In this document: positions 7,713-16,951 of the stretch, piece after piece
Layout: every line of letters starts with the position of its first letter
How positions within the stretch are numbered: position 1 is the first letter of the stretch
Source of the DNA: an uncultured Actinomycetes bacterium
GTDB lineage: Bacteria; Actinomycetota; Actinomycetes; Nanopelagicales; Nanopelagicaceae
Direction: 5' to 3'
DNA: 44,677 nt
Assembly (NCBI GenBank): GCA_937876245.1
Contig: CALEGP010000029.1
Span: 1-44,677 of the forward strand
Program-made: the position numbers and the translations under genes
Notes under the pieces: generated by a model
Told to the model about the DNA's origin: nothing
Seen by the model: the letters and a program-made list of their open reading frames with translations, nothing else
The model's database searches: none

Positions 7713-9353
7713 TTAGGAGCCGTTTGCTGAAGTGCCACTCTCTTGGGTTGTGGTCTTCTGGATTTGCATCAAGAATTCGACGTTCGACTTTGTGCCCTTC
7801 ATTTTCTCAAGGAGCAACTCAAGAGCTTGTTGCGGTTCAAGGGCATGAAGCACTCGGCGCAAACGCCATACAATATTGAGTTCCTCGGTTCCCATCAGGA
7901 TTTCTTCCTTACGAGTTCCAGATGCCACGACATCTACGGCTGGGAAGATACGCTTATCGGCAAACTTTCGGTTCAAAATAAGTTCCATGTTGCCAGTTCC
8001 CTTGAACTCTTCGAAAATAACTTCGTCCATTTTCGAGCCAGTATCTACGAGAGCTGTTGCAAGAATTGTGAGCGATCCACCATTTTCAACATTACGGGCA
8101 GCACCAAAAAATTTCTTAGGTGGATATAGCGCTGCAGAGTCGACACCACCGGACAAAATACGTCCTGATGCTGGAGCCGCGATGTTATAGGCACGGCCAA
8201 GGCGAGTAATCGAGTCCAGGAGAACAACCACATCATGGCCAAGTTCTACCAAACGCTTGGCTCGTTCAATTGCTAGTTCAGCCACCGAAGTGTGATCATC
8301 TGCGGGGCGATCGAAAGTTGAAGCTATCACTTCACCCTTGATCGAACGCTGCATATCAGTAACTTCTTCAGGGCGCTCGTCAACAAGAACAACCATTAAG
8401 TGGCACTCAGGATTATTAGTAGTAATCGCATTTGCAATAGCTTGCAGCACCATAGTTTTACCAGCCTTTGGTGGTGAAACAATTAATCCACGCTGACCTT
8501 TACCGATAGGTGAAATCAAATCGATTACCCGAGTAGTCAAAATATTAGGTTCAGTCTCTAAACGCAGACGCTCCTGCGGATAAAGCGGAACTAGTTTTGA
8601 GAATTCAACTCGGCCCTTTGAACTTTCAGGATCCGCACCATTAACAGTCTCGACCCGAACAAGGGCATTGAACTTTTCCTTGCGCTCACCTTCATGTGGT
8701 TGGCGAACTGATCCTGTCAGTACATCACCTTTGCGAAGTCCATAGCGTCTAACTTGTTGCAATGAAACATAAACGTCATTTGAACTAGCCAAGTAGCCAC
8801 CTGTGCGGATAAAAGCATAATTTTCGAGAATATCTAGGAGTCCGCCAACCGGCAGCAGAACATCATCTTCAGAAATAACAATTTCACGTTCTTCGCGATT
8901 TCCGCGATCCCGGAAGCGATTATTGCGGTCGTTTCGGTCTCCTCTATCGCGACGATTGTTCTGGCGATCATTGCGATTATTGCTTCCGCCACCAGTCCAT
9001 TCCTTCTTGTTAACATCAGCATCTGATGCATCATTTGGATTTGACCCTTGGTTTTCACCATCATCAGCATCATTTTTATTGTTGCTCGAGGCATTGCTGG
9101 TCGAAGGGTTATTATTTGAATTTTTATTTCCGCTCTTGCGGCGGGAATCGCGTTCGGCGCGACGTGCTTCGCGTTCTGCTTTTGCGGACTCACGATTTGA
9201 AGCTTGCAAGTCACCAATCGCTTGAACTAAATCCGACTTCTTCATTGTTGTCGCTTCTTCGATACCAAGTTGGCTCGCAACTTTCTTAAGCTCAGGAAGG
9301 AGCATTGCTGAAAGTTCGCCAGATTCTTTTGCGCTAGCTTTTGTAGTTGCCAT
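7713..9353 (-). CDS. rho: Transcription termination factor Rho
   Basis: 546-residue hexameric RNA helicase that ends transcription. The N-terminal SAP-like Rho-N region spans about residues 10-50. Residues 55-155 form a low-complexity insert rich in Asn, Arg, Asp and Ser, as seen in actinobacterial Rho proteins. The RNA-binding domain follows from about residue 160 (VLLPVGGLLDILENYAFIR). Walker A is SPPKAGKT at 293-300, with VVLVDERPEEV and LLDSITRLGRAYN downstream. No strong Shine-Dalgarno precedes the ATG; the upstream region is A-rich on the coding strand. Confidence 0.97.
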   Translation of the reverse strand: MATTKASAKESGELSAMLLPELKKVASQLGIEEATTMKKSDLVQAIGDLQASNRESAKAEREARRAERDSRRKSGNKNSNNNPSTSNASSNNKNDADDGENQGSNPNDASDADVNKKEWTGGGSNNRNDRQNNRRDRGDRNDRNNRFRDRGNREEREIVISEDDVLLPVGGLLDILENYAFIRTGGYLASSNDVYVSLQQVRRYGLRKGDVLTGSVRQPHEGERKEKFNALVRVETVNGADPESSKGRVEFSKLVPLYPQERLRLETEPNILTTRVIDLISPIGKGQRGLIVSPPKAGKTMVLQAIANAITTNNPECHLMVVLVDERPEEVTDMQRSIKGEVIASTFDRPADDHTSVAELAIERAKRLVELGHDVVVLLDSITRLGRAYNIAAPASGRILSGGVDSAALYPPKKFFGAARNVENGGSLTILATALVDTGSKMDEVIFEEFKGTGNMELILNRKFADKRIFPAVDVVASGTRKEEILMGTEELNIVWRLRRVLHALEPQQALELLLEKMKGTKSNVEFLMQIQKTTTQESGTSANGS

Positions 9354-9515
9354 ATATTTTTTTCTTTTTCATTTCTGTTTATACGCTAAAAGAATTATTT
9401 TAATTTAGCGAAATTGTGGTTATCTAGATTTATGCGCCTAAGATTTCTCGGCTACCAGATAGCGTAAAACTTAGCACAGAGCCCTAGGCAACTCCAAAAT
9501 ATGGCGAAAATTGAA
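9354..9515. other. Intergenic region between thrB and rho
   Basis: 162 bp, AT-rich near rho. It contains an inverted repeat CGCTAAA/TTTAGCG (9384-9390 and 9404-9410) with an AT-rich loop and no T-run on the rho strand. It could be part of the rho promoter or leader, or a weak end signal for the thr operon. I see no gene in it. Confidence 0.35.
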
Positions 9516-10433
9516 CTATTGAACCCCGTGTGTCGAAATAGCCATTTCTTGAGCCAGAAATGAGCCCGCGCCAGCCTTTATCACCTCTTCGACTTCTAGG
9601 GCATCGAGAGTATGTAGCACCATAACCGAAGGCCCAGCGCCCGAGATTACGGCTGGAACACCAGCGGAACGGAGCTTTGTTACAAGAGCCATTGATTTAG
9701 GCATCGCCTCGGCTCGATAATTTTGGTGTATTAAATCTTCAGTCGCTTCCAGAAGTAAATCTGGTCGAGATTGAATCGCATGAACGAGCAGAGCGGCTCT
9801 GGAAGCATTTAAAACTCCATCATGGTGTGGAATTGTTTCGGGCAATAATTTGCGAGCTTTGGAAGTTGCCAGTTGTGCCTCTGGAATAAATAACAGAGCT
9901 TTAATCCTGGGATCAACTTTAATTCCAACGGCTCTTCCCGCGCCATCTTGCATCCAGGCAATTGTTGCTCCACCTAAAACAGCTGCTGCAATGTTATCGG
10001 GGTGTCCTTCAAGTTCGGTGCCAAGTCTTATCATTTCTTCGTCTGTAAGAAGTTGATCCCCTCCGAGTACAAGTTCTCGAGCAAGTGCAAGCCCGCCGAC
10101 AATGGCCGCTGCAGATGATCCCAGTCCCCGACCATGGGAAATTAAATTCAGCTGGCGCAGCGCGATTCCTTTAGGTTTTTGCCCCATGTGTTCGAACCCA
10201 TGCATCATTGCCTTGATGACTAAATTGTTTTTATCCTTTTTAATTTCATCGCTACCTTCGCCTGTTACATCAATATCGAAAGTTGCATCGTCTAGAACTT
10301 GTGCTGCGTATCTGTCGCGTAGTTCCAGAGCGAGGCCCAGTGTGTCAAAACCTGATCCAAGATTTGCGCTTGTCGCAGGCACGCTTACCTGCACCATTGT
10401 CGCCTTGAAAGTCAGATGGTTTCGTGTCGCCAT
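9516..10433 (-). CDS. thrB: Homoserine kinase
   Basis: 305-residue GHMP kinase that phosphorylates L-homoserine with ATP, the fourth step of threonine synthesis. The ATP loop GRGLGSSAAA is at residues 101-110. The N-terminal PATSANLGSGFDTLG is diagnostic, and the C-terminal VISGAGPSVMVL is the third GHMP motif. The ATG follows the thrC stop directly. An internal ATG at residue 13 would also fit the family's usual start. It is the last gene of hom-thrC-thrB. Confidence 0.96.
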   Translation of the reverse strand: MATRNHLTFKATMVQVSVPATSANLGSGFDTLGLALELRDRYAAQVLDDATFDIDVTGEGSDEIKKDKNNLVIKAMMHGFEHMGQKPKGIALRQLNLISHGRGLGSSAAAIVGGLALARELVLGGDQLLTDEEMIRLGTELEGHPDNIAAAVLGGATIAWMQDGAGRAVGIKVDPRIKALLFIPEAQLATSKARKLLPETIPHHDGVLNASRAALLVHAIQSRPDLLLEATEDLIHQNYRAEAMPKSMALVTKLRSAGVPAVISGAGPSVMVLHTLDALEVEEVIKAGAGSFLAQEMAISTHGVQ

Positions 10434-11513
10434 TTATGCAAGTCCAATCACTTCGGCTGCGCGTTTTACATCAACCGGAATTACAATTGGGGCTTCGGCT
10501 TCATCCAGTACCCAGCCAACATCTTTTAAGCCATTTCCAGTAACGGTAATTACAATTCTCTTATCTTTTGGAAGTTTGCCCTCTGAGTGCTTCTTAATCA
10601 ATCCAGCAATTCCTGCTGCGCTTGATGGCTCAACAAAGACTCCCTCTTTAGCGGCTACTAGTCGATAAGCAGCCAGGATCTCTTCATCAGTTACTGAGTC
10701 AATTAGGCCACCAGATGAATCTCGCGCATCGATTGCCTGTTTCCAAGATGCTGGGTTTCCAATGCGAATTGCCGTTGCAATGGTGTCAGGATTCATAACA
10801 ATCTCTCCTAAAACAATTGGTGCCGATCCAGCTGCCTGAAATCCCCACATTTTTGGCAATTTCTTAGCAATTCCATCGTCGTAATATTCCTGATAACCCT
10901 TCCAGTATGCGGTTATGTTTCCCGCATTACCGACCGGAAGAACGTGTAGATCAGGGGCCTCACCCAGTAAGTCTATAATTTCAAAACTTGCAGTCTTCTG
11001 TCCCTCAATACGAAATGGATTTACCGAATTGACTAGCGCTACCGGATAATTATCAGCAAGTTCGCGAGCCAGAGTTAAACAATCATCAAAGTTTCCATCG
11101 ACTTGAAGAAGCGTTGCACCATGTGCGATTGCCTGAGCAAGTTTTCCCATGGCAATTTTGCCCTCTGGTACAAGAACTACTGAGGTCATGCCAGCTTTTG
11201 TAGCATAAGCCGCCGCGCTCGCAGAAGTATTTCCAGTTGAAGCACAAATAACAGCCTTCGCGCCATCCTCGGCAGCTTTTGAAATCGCCATCGTCATTCC
11301 ACGATCTTTGAATGACCCCGTTGGATTTGCCCCTTCAACTTTTAGCCAAACATCGTTATCTAACATGGCCGAGAGAACGCAGGCTGATACCAAAGGAGTT
11401 CCACCTTCACGAAGTGAAATTATTGGAGTGTTATTTGAAATTGGTAAGCGATTGCGATACTCCTCAATTACACCGCGCCACTGGGGTGCCCCTTTTTTCT
11501 TTAAAATACTCAC
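10434..11513 (-). CDS. thrC: Threonine synthase
   Basis: 359-residue PLP enzyme converting O-phosphohomoserine to threonine. The PLP lysine is Lys69 in [21 protein letters not shown] supplies the phosphate-binding region, and the glycine-rich PVGNAGN loop is present near residue 193. The length matches the short (class II, actinobacterial) threonine synthases. It overlaps hom by four bases and abuts thrB, so translation of the operon is tightly coupled. Confidence 0.96.
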   Translation of the reverse strand: MSILKKKGAPQWRGVIEEYRNRLPISNNTPIISLREGGTPLVSACVLSAMLDNDVWLKVEGANPTGSFKDRGMTMAISKAAEDGAKAVICASTGNTSASAAAYATKAGMTSVVLVPEGKIAMGKLAQAIAHGATLLQVDGNFDDCLTLARELADNYPVALVNSVNPFRIEGQKTASFEIIDLLGEAPDLHVLPVGNAGNITAYWKGYQEYYDDGIAKKLPKMWGFQAAGSAPIVLGEIVMNPDTIATAIRIGNPASWKQAIDARDSSGGLIDSVTDEEILAAYRLVAAKEGVFVEPSSAAGIAGLIKKHSEGKLPKDKRIVITVTGNGLKDVGWVLDEAEAPIVIPVDVKRAAEVIGLA

Positions 11514-12808
11514 GTGCTCATTCCTTCAACGCGGATAACACTTGCAACACGCTTGACGGCATCTAAACTCTTCAAGTCTGCAACTGTAGCGGCCAGAGCA
11601 GCATCACTGGCTTTATGGGTCATAATAATTAGCTCGGCTTCATCTTCAAGCCCAGTTTGTCGCACAGTTTGAATCGAGACGTCATGCTTTGAAAATGTTT
11701 GCGCTACTGACGCCAGGACCCCTGGTCGATCAGCAACATCTAGTCTTATTAAATATTGGGTCCGAGTTGATCCCATCGGAGCAATTATGCGCTCGGCATA
11801 ATCACTTTCACGAGGCCCGACCCCGCCGCTTACGCGATGGCGAGCGACAGCGACTAAATCGCCAAGTATTGCTGAAGCAGTTGGCGTACCACCAGCTCCT
11901 CTTCCGAAAAACATCATCGCGCCGGCCGATTCGGCTTCAACGAATACCGCATTAAAAGATTCACGGACCGAGGCCAGTGGGTGTGTCCGAGAAATTAAAG
12001 TCGGGTGAACGCGAACGCTGATCGCACCATCTTTTGTAAGCTCGGCAATTGCCAATAACTTAATTACCAAATCAAGTGATTTTGCTACAGCAACATCCGT
12101 GTCAGTAACTTGGGTTATGCCTTCTCGAAATACATCAGCATCTGTAACTCGCGAGTGAAAGGCTAAGCTTGCCAAAATTGCAGCTTTAGCTGCAGCATCG
12201 AAACCTTCGACATCGGCTGTTGGATCTGCCTCAGCAAAGCCAAGTGATTGCGCCTCAGCAAGGGCATCAGCGAATGGCGCGCCTTTTTCATCCATCTTAG
12301 TAAGAATAAAATTTGTAGTTCCATTGACGATTCCCATAATTCGCTGGACGTGGTCGCCAACAAGAGATTCGCGAAGAGGACGCAAGATTGGGATAGCCCC
12401 GGCGACCGATGCTTCGTAATACAAATCAACGCCGTTCTTATCGGCTGCGGCAAATAGTTCGCCACCATGTTTAGCAAGTAGCGCTTTATTTGCGGTAACA
12501 ACAGATTTTTTATTTTCCAGGGCGCTGAGAATTAGTGCTCTGGCAGGTTCAATGCCGCCGATCACTTCAATTACTAAATCTATTTCTGGATCAGAAACAA
12601 TAGATTCCAGATCTGTTGTTAGTAATTCCTGAGAAATATTGGCCCGGGATGGCACGGCAAGATTTCGGATGCCAATTTTTACGAGTTCAAGCCTGGCGCC
12701 AGAGCGCTGGGCCAGGTCCGATTGATTTACAGCGATTAGGCGCGCGACTTCACTGCCGACAGCGCCACAACCAAGCATCCCGACGCGAAGAGTTTTACCC
12801 GAATTCAT
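11510..12808 (-). CDS. hom: Homoserine dehydrogenase
   Basis: 432-residue NAD(P)-dependent enzyme reducing aspartate semialdehyde to homoserine, the branch point to threonine and methionine. It has an N-terminal Rossmann motif GMLGCGAVG (from residue 10), a catalytic region around [14 protein letters not shown], and a C-terminal ACT domain from about residue 350 ([15 protein letters not shown]) that in relatives mediates threonine feedback. A GGGGAG ribosome-binding site lies about 9 nt upstream of the ATG. The gene sits 43 nt downstream of ribM and may be partly co-transcribed with it. Confidence 0.96.
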   Translation of the reverse strand: MNSGKTLRVGMLGCGAVGSEVARLIAVNQSDLAQRSGARLELVKIGIRNLAVPSRANISQELLTTDLESIVSDPEIDLVIEVIGGIEPARALILSALENKKSVVTANKALLAKHGGELFAAADKNGVDLYYEASVAGAIPILRPLRESLVGDHVQRIMGIVNGTTNFILTKMDEKGAPFADALAEAQSLGFAEADPTADVEGFDAAAKAAILASLAFHSRVTDADVFREGITQVTDTDVAVAKSLDLVIKLLAIAELTKDGAISVRVHPTLISRTHPLASVRESFNAVFVEAESAGAMMFFGRGAGGTPTASAILGDLVAVARHRVSGGVGPRESDYAERIIAPMGSTRTQYLIRLDVADRPGVLASVAQTFSKHDVSIQTVRQTGLEDEAELIIMTHKASDAALAATVADLKSLDAVKRVASVIRVEGMST

Positions 12809-12851
12809 TGGGCTATTCTCCCCTATTTTGCCTCGCCTTGAACGCCATTTA

Positions 12852-13526
12852 CTAGGACAAATCCTTCTCTTTCGCTGAAATCTTTAACCATGAGATAAAA
12901 CCCCAGATAACAAATGGAAGATATATCGCATAGAGCGTGCCAGTTGGGTAATACCCATTCTTAAACGCGAATGGAACGCCAACAGCATCTACCGCTACCC
13001 ATACCAGCCAGAACTCTACATAGCCTCGACTCATGCCATAAGTTGCGAGCGCAGTTCCGGTAAAGATCCAGGTATCTACAGTTAGCCAAGTGCCTGATTC
13101 CCCAAGAGCTTTAAATAGTTGATATGCAACGAAATAGAAAAGTACTATCACGGGAATTAAATATTGCTTCTCTTTCGTGGTTGTCCAACGTGGGGTTACA
13201 GGCGGCTTATCTCCGCCACCAGCACGTTGATGTTGGGACCAACGAATCCAGCCATAAATACTGACGACTATAAGCAATAGATTTCGTCCGGCTTGGCCAT
13301 AAAAATTTTTGGCTTGATCTTCTGCGCCAAAAGAAAAAACTGCACCGAGAAAAACAGTGAAGAGCAAGCCATCACCCACAATTCCAACTGGCCAGGCAAT
13401 CACTTTTCGCTTTAGACCAAGAACAGCGCTGGTTAAGCCGAGAATTCCGCCGATAACTTCCCGCCAGGCTATTGATTTACTTCCGAACTGAATCTGGGCT
13501 TCAAAAAGCCATTTTAAAATAGACAT
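12852..13526 (-). CDS. ribM: PnuC-family riboflavin transporter RibM (PnuX)
   Basis: 224-residue membrane protein of the PnuC family with about seven hydrophobic segments and the family-type motif WPVGIVGDGLLF near residue 45. PnuC proteins usually import nicotinamide riboside, but the gene sits directly behind an FMN riboswitch. This marks the actinobacterial riboflavin-importing subgroup (PnuX/RibM). The Shine-Dalgarno AAGGAG (13534-13539) immediately follows the riboswitch 3' strand, so FMN should block translation. The substrate assignment rests on the riboswitch more than on protein motifs. Confidence 0.9.
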   Translation of the reverse strand: MSILKWLFEAQIQFGSKSIAWREVIGGILGLTSAVLGLKRKVIAWPVGIVGDGLLFTVFLGAVFSFGAEDQAKNFYGQAGRNLLLIVVSIYGWIRWSQHQRAGGGDKPPVTPRWTTTKEKQYLIPVIVLFYFVAYQLFKALGESGTWLTVDTWIFTGTALATYGMSRGYVEFWLVWVAVDAVGVPFAFKNGYYPTGTLYAIYLPFVIWGFISWLKISAKEKDLS

Positions 13527-13537
13527 TACTTATCTCC

Positions 13538-13662
13538 TTGCGAACCTTTATCCAGACTGTAACTGTCGGTTTTGGAATTTCACCAAATCAGCCGATTGAG
13601 ACTTTCAATCAGGTCGCGGACTTTAACCGCCGGTTCGGAATTGCACCGACCCCCGGAACGCT
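13538..13662 (-). promoter_or_regulatory. FMN riboswitch (RFN element) controlling ribM
   Basis: On the minus strand the conserved RFN blocks appear in order: GGGGUCGGUG, AAUUCCGAACCGGCGGU, AAAGUCCGCGACC, then a variable arm, UUUGGUGAAAUUCC, AAAACCGACAGU and UACAGUCUGGAU. The 3' strand of the closing helix ends where the ribM Shine-Dalgarno begins. There is no terminator hairpin with a T-run before the ATG, so control is probably translational. The outer boundaries are approximate because the closing stem is weakly paired. Confidence 0.93.
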
Positions 13663-13698
13663 TGCGAATTATGGCACGCATCGGTAAAAAAATCTTCT

Positions 13699-13959
13699 CT
13701 AAATATCCTTCTTCTTGCGCCAATTAATTTTGCGCGGGTCAACTTTCCGTGCTGAATCCTTCGCCTTGCGCAGAAGAGACTCAGCCCAGGCGAATTCTGC
13801 TGCCAAGATAACCAGGCCTCCTATTACCAATGGCAAGGTAAATGGCCCAGGAAGAACAATTAGGACCCCTCCGATGGCAATGAGCGTAAAACCAATTACG
13901 AAGACAATTGTCCTTCGAACTGGACGGGGCACGCCAAACCAGATTTTTCGATAATTCAC
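13699..13959 (-). CDS. Small membrane protein, PGPGW-type (TIGR02611-like)
   Basis: 86-residue protein with two close hydrophobic segments (about 15-35 and 40-55) separated by LPGPFTLPL, a variant of the PGPGW motif of a small actinobacterial membrane family. The C-terminus is strongly basic (RKINWRKKKDI). The start is a GTG preceded by TAGAAT at exactly 6 nt, implying a leaderless transcript. It is divergent from trhO, with only 37 bp between the start codons. Function unknown. Confidence 0.8.
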   Translation of the reverse strand: MNYRKIWFGVPRPVRRTIVFVIGFTLIAIGGVLIVLPGPFTLPLVIGGLVILAAEFAWAESLLRKAKDSARKVDPRKINWRKKKDI

Positions 13960-13965
13960 GTTTCA

Positions 13966-13971
13966 ATTCTA
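13966..13971 (-). promoter_or_regulatory. -10 box of leaderless promoter for the PGPGW protein
   Basis: On the minus strand TAGAAT is followed by six bases and the GTG start at 13959. It mirrors the opposing trhO promoter; the two -10 boxes are separated by 13 bp. Confidence 0.55.
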
Positions 13972-13984
13972 ACGGCTGGCTCGT

Positions 13985-13990
13985 TAGGAT
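13985..13990 (+). promoter_or_regulatory. -10 box of leaderless promoter for trhO
   Basis: TAGGAT is followed by six bases and then GTG at 13997. No Shine-Dalgarno precedes the start. Spacing is identical to that of the divergent gene. Confidence 0.55.
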
Positions 13991-13996
13991 TGCACT

Positions 13997-14905
13997 GTGG
14001 AAATCCAAAAGATACTTCTTTATTATAGCTTCACGCCGGTAGCTGATCCTGAGGCTGTCCAGCTGTGGCAGCAAGCGCTCTGTGAATCCCTAGAAATCAA
14101 GGGCCGCATTCTTCTTTCCAAGGATGGTATTAACGGCACAGTCGGTGGCAGTATTTCTGCGCTCAAGAAATATGTGAAAACTACAAAGAAATATCCTGGA
14201 TTTAAGAAGATTGATTTCAAGTGGTCCCAGGGAACAGGAAATGATTTTCCTCGCCTTAATGTCCGAGTCAAAAGCGAGCTAGTGGCATTTGGCAGTCCAG
14301 CTGAAATTGTCGTTGATCAAAATGGCGTCATAAACGGTGGCAAACATCTAAAACCATATGAAGTCGATAAATTAGTGGCAGAGCGCGGCGATGACGTGGT
14401 CTTCTTTGATGGTCGAAATGCTTTCGAAGCCAAAATTGGGAAATTTAAGAATGCAATTGTTCCTGATGTTGAGACTAGCCGTGATTTTATTAAAGAAATC
14501 GAGAGCGGCAAATATGATCACATTAAAGATAGGCCGATAATCACCTATTGCACTGGGGGCATCCGTTGTGAAATTCTTTCAACGGTAATGGTCAAACGCG
14601 GCTTTAAAGAGGTATATCAGATTGAAGGCGGCATTGTCCGTTACGGAAATAAATTTGGCGATGACTCCCTTTGGGAAGGTTCGCTCTTCACTTTTGATGC
14701 ACGAATGGCAATCGACTTTTCGACTAAAACTAAGGTGATCGGTGAGTGCGAGCGTTGCAGTAGCGCCACAAAGAATTTCTATAACTGCGCTACTAAAACC
14801 TGCCATGAGTTAATTTTGCTCTGCGATCCATGTTCGCAATTGGATTCCAATCTTAGTTGCGTTCACTCTGGTTCCAATGCTCGCGATGCAGAAATGATTG
14901 GCTGA
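13997..14905 (+). CDS. trhO: Oxygen-dependent tRNA uridine-34 hydroxylase TrhO (YceA, rhodanese family)
   Basis: 302-residue protein with an N-terminal acylphosphatase-like region ([14 protein letters not shown] near residue 40) and a rhodanese domain. Cys185 in TYCTGGIRC is the catalytic-position cysteine, and Cys191 follows six residues later, the spacing seen in E. coli TrhO. The C-terminus carries several cysteines (CERC, CATKTC, CDPC) typical of the family. TrhO makes 5-hydroxyuridine at the tRNA wobble position. The GTG start is supported by a leaderless-spaced -10 box. The following oxidoreductase starts one base after the stop, so the two are likely co-transcribed. Confidence 0.93.
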   Translation: MEIQKILLYYSFTPVADPEAVQLWQQALCESLEIKGRILLSKDGINGTVGGSISALKKYVKTTKKYPGFKKIDFKWSQGTGNDFPRLNVRVKSELVAFGSPAEIVVDQNGVINGGKHLKPYEVDKLVAERGDDVVFFDGRNAFEAKIGKFKNAIVPDVETSRDFIKEIESGKYDHIKDRPIITYCTGGIRCEILSTVMVKRGFKEVYQIEGGIVRYGNKFGDDSLWEGSLFTFDARMAIDFSTKTKVIGECERCSSATKNFYNCATKTCHELILLCDPCSQLDSNLSCVHSGSNARDAEMIG

Positions 14906-14906
14906 G

Positions 14907-15917
14907 ATGTCCGACCTCCGTGTTTGTGTAATTGGAACGGGTGCCATGGGCACCGACCATATAATTCGTATTAACGAACGCATGTCTGGAGCCATTGTTA
15001 CTGCAATTGTGGAACCAGATAGCACCCGAGCCACGGCGGCGCTGGCACATGCACCGGGGGCAAAACAATTCGCAAATATTTTAGAGGCGTTAGCAAGTGG
15101 ACTTGTTGATGCTGCGCTTGTTGCAACACCTGGAGCTTTTCACGAAGAGGTTCTCTCGCCAATTATCGCAGCTGGACTTCCAGTTTTATGCGAGAAACCG
15201 ATGACTCCTGATGTCGCATCCGCCCTACGGGTCGTCGAATCTGAAGTTAAATCGGGAAAGAAAGTTATCCAAGTTGGCTTCATGCGCCGATTTGATGAGG
15301 GTTATCTTCAGCTTCAAGAGCAAATTGCTAGCGCCCGCCTGGGTGAACTACTGGCTCTTCATTGTGCCCACCGAAACCCATCAGTTCCTGACTGGTATGG
15401 CAACGATATGTTGATTGCAGATTCGGTATCACATGAAATCGATATCGTGCGTTTCTTAACCAATTCACCAATCATCTCCGCTGAAGTGAAGCAGTTAAGG
15501 CGAAATAAACTTGCCCCAGAGCGGTTAAATGAACCCATTCTTGTCTTACTAGAAACCCAATCCGGTGTAATTGCCACCGTTGAAATGAATGTTTCTGTCC
15601 AATTCGGCTATCAAGTGATCACTGAAGCTGTCTTCCAAAAAGGGGTCTCTGAAATTGGTCGCTCTACGGGAATGACCACTTGGGAAGCTGGGCGCTCTAG
15701 TAATGCAGAACATGTTTCCTACCTCACGAGATTTGCCAGGGCTTATGACAATGAAATTCAATCATGGATTAACGCCGCGAAAATTGGAGAACTGGGTGGT
15801 CCAAATGCCTGGGATGGTTACATGTCGGTTGCGGTTGTCGAAGCGGGTTTAAAGTCACTTCATAGTGGCGCAAAAGAAGTTACAACATACGCCGCAAAGC
15901 CAGAGTTCTATAACTAG
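14907..15917 (+). CDS. Gfo/Idh/MocA-family oxidoreductase, inositol 2-dehydrogenase-like
   Basis: NAD-dependent oxidoreductase of 336 residues. The Rossmann motif GTGAMG is near the N-terminus. The catalytic CEKP lysine is near residue 96, and a DSVSH motif near residue 172 supplies the Asp and His of the IolG-type active site. An in-frame TTG at 14898 would overlap trhO, but ATG 14907 directly after the trhO stop is a better start. It lies 29 bp before a clear iolG, so it probably oxidises an inositol isomer or related cyclitol or sugar; the exact substrate is not visible. Confidence 0.87.
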   Translation: MSDLRVCVIGTGAMGTDHIIRINERMSGAIVTAIVEPDSTRATAALAHAPGAKQFANILEALASGLVDAALVATPGAFHEEVLSPIIAAGLPVLCEKPMTPDVASALRVVESEVKSGKKVIQVGFMRRFDEGYLQLQEQIASARLGELLALHCAHRNPSVPDWYGNDMLIADSVSHEIDIVRFLTNSPIISAEVKQLRRNKLAPERLNEPILVLLETQSGVIATVEMNVSVQFGYQVITEAVFQKGVSEIGRSTGMTTWEAGRSSNAEHVSYLTRFARAYDNEIQSWINAAKIGELGGPNAWDGYMSVAVVEAGLKSLHSGAKEVTTYAAKPEFYN

Positions 15918-15946
15918 AATTACCCCAACTTCTACAGGGGGCAAAA

Positions 15947-16951
15947 ATGAGTTCTAAGAATTTGCGCATCGGGATAATTGGCGCCGGTCGAATCGGTATC
16001 GTTCATTCGGGAAGTGTTGCAGATACTTCTGGAGCAGAAATTGCAATCATCGTTGATGCGATTGAGGAAAGCGCTGCCAAACTTGCAAGCCAATATGACG
16101 CGAAATATTCCACCAATGTCGATGATATTTTCACTAAGGGCGATGTAGATGCAATAATCGTTGGCTCCCCTACTCCAACTCATGTGGATTTAATCAGCAG
16201 AGCCATTGATGCCGGGATTCATGTACTTTGCGAAAAGCCTGTTGACCTTGATATCAATCGTGCCAACAGCATTAAGGAAAAGGCGGCGAACTCCAAGACC
16301 AATGTTTCCATAGGTTTTAACCGCAGATTTGATCCAAATTTCGCTGCAGCGCACGCCCGATATAAGGCCGGAGAGATAGGAAATCTTGAGCAACTCATCC
16401 TCACGAGTCGCGATCCAGCGCCACCACCACAGGCATATGTTGCGGTGTCTGGGGGAATATTTCGCGATCAAGTAATCCATGATTTTGATATTGCAAGATT
16501 TTTTGTTGGTGAAATTGTTGAAGTAAGCACTTTTGCGACGAATGCCTTTAGTTCTGAAATTAAAGCTGAAGGTGATTTTGATACGGCACTGACAAATATG
16601 CGAAGCGCTGATGGTAAGTTGATTTCAATTGTCACTTCTCGTCATTCGGCATATGGGTATGACCAGCGCCTGGAAGCCTTTGGTGAAAAAGGAATGATTC
16701 AAGTGGGCAATGTGTCGCCAACGACCGTGAGAAGTTATAAGGCAGAGCACAGCGAACAGCTAGACCCATACCTAAATTTCTTCCTAGAAAGATATGCAAC
16801 TTCATACCGTAAGGAACTCGCGCTGTTTATCGAGAGTATCGAGACTGGAAAACAACTTAACCCTACTTATGAAGACGGTTGCAAAGCCTTGATTCTTGCC
16901 GATGCTGCAACTGAATCTGCTAAGAGCGGTAAAGCTATTTCAATTGCCTAG
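15947..16951 (+). CDS. iolG: myo-Inositol 2-dehydrogenase
   Basis: 334-residue Gfo/Idh/MocA protein. Features are GAGRIG at the N-terminus, LCEKP around residue 95, GFNRRFDP near residue 122, and GGIFRDQVIHDFDIARF near residue 168 with the catalytic Asp and His. The last stretch is strongly IolG-like. It oxidises myo-inositol to 2-keto-myo-inositol (scyllo-inosose) with NAD, the first catabolic step. An AGGGGGC ribosome-binding site precedes the ATG. Its stop abuts the stop of the convergent iolE-like gene with no spacer, so there is no room for a terminator outside coding sequence. Confidence 0.9.
   Translation: MSSKNLRIGIIGAGRIGIVHSGSVADTSGAEIAIIVDAIEESAAKLASQYDAKYSTNVDDIFTKGDVDAIIVGSPTPTHVDLISRAIDAGIHVLCEKPVDLDINRANSIKEKAANSKTNVSIGFNRRFDPNFAAAHARYKAGEIGNLEQLILTSRDPAPPPQAYVAVSGGIFRDQVIHDFDIARFFVGEIVEVSTFATNAFSSEIKAEGDFDTALTNMRSADGKLISIVTSRHSAYGYDQRLEAFGEKGMIQVGNVSPTTVRSYKAEHSEQLDPYLNFFLERYATSYRKELALFIESIETGKQLNPTYEDGCKALILADAATESAKSGKAISIA

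Noticed and set aside
9384-9410. Inverted repeat CGCTAAA/TTTAGCG upstream of rho as a terminator for the thr operon
   Set aside because: AT-rich, no T-run on the relevant strand and more than 100 nt after thrB; kept only as a note on the intergenic region.
10102-10668. Open frame of 188 codons on plus, opposite thrB and thrC
   Set aside because: Fully antisense to two well-supported threonine genes; its product has no recognisable family pattern, and its low-complexity Ser/Pro/Ala composition mirrors the opposite strand.
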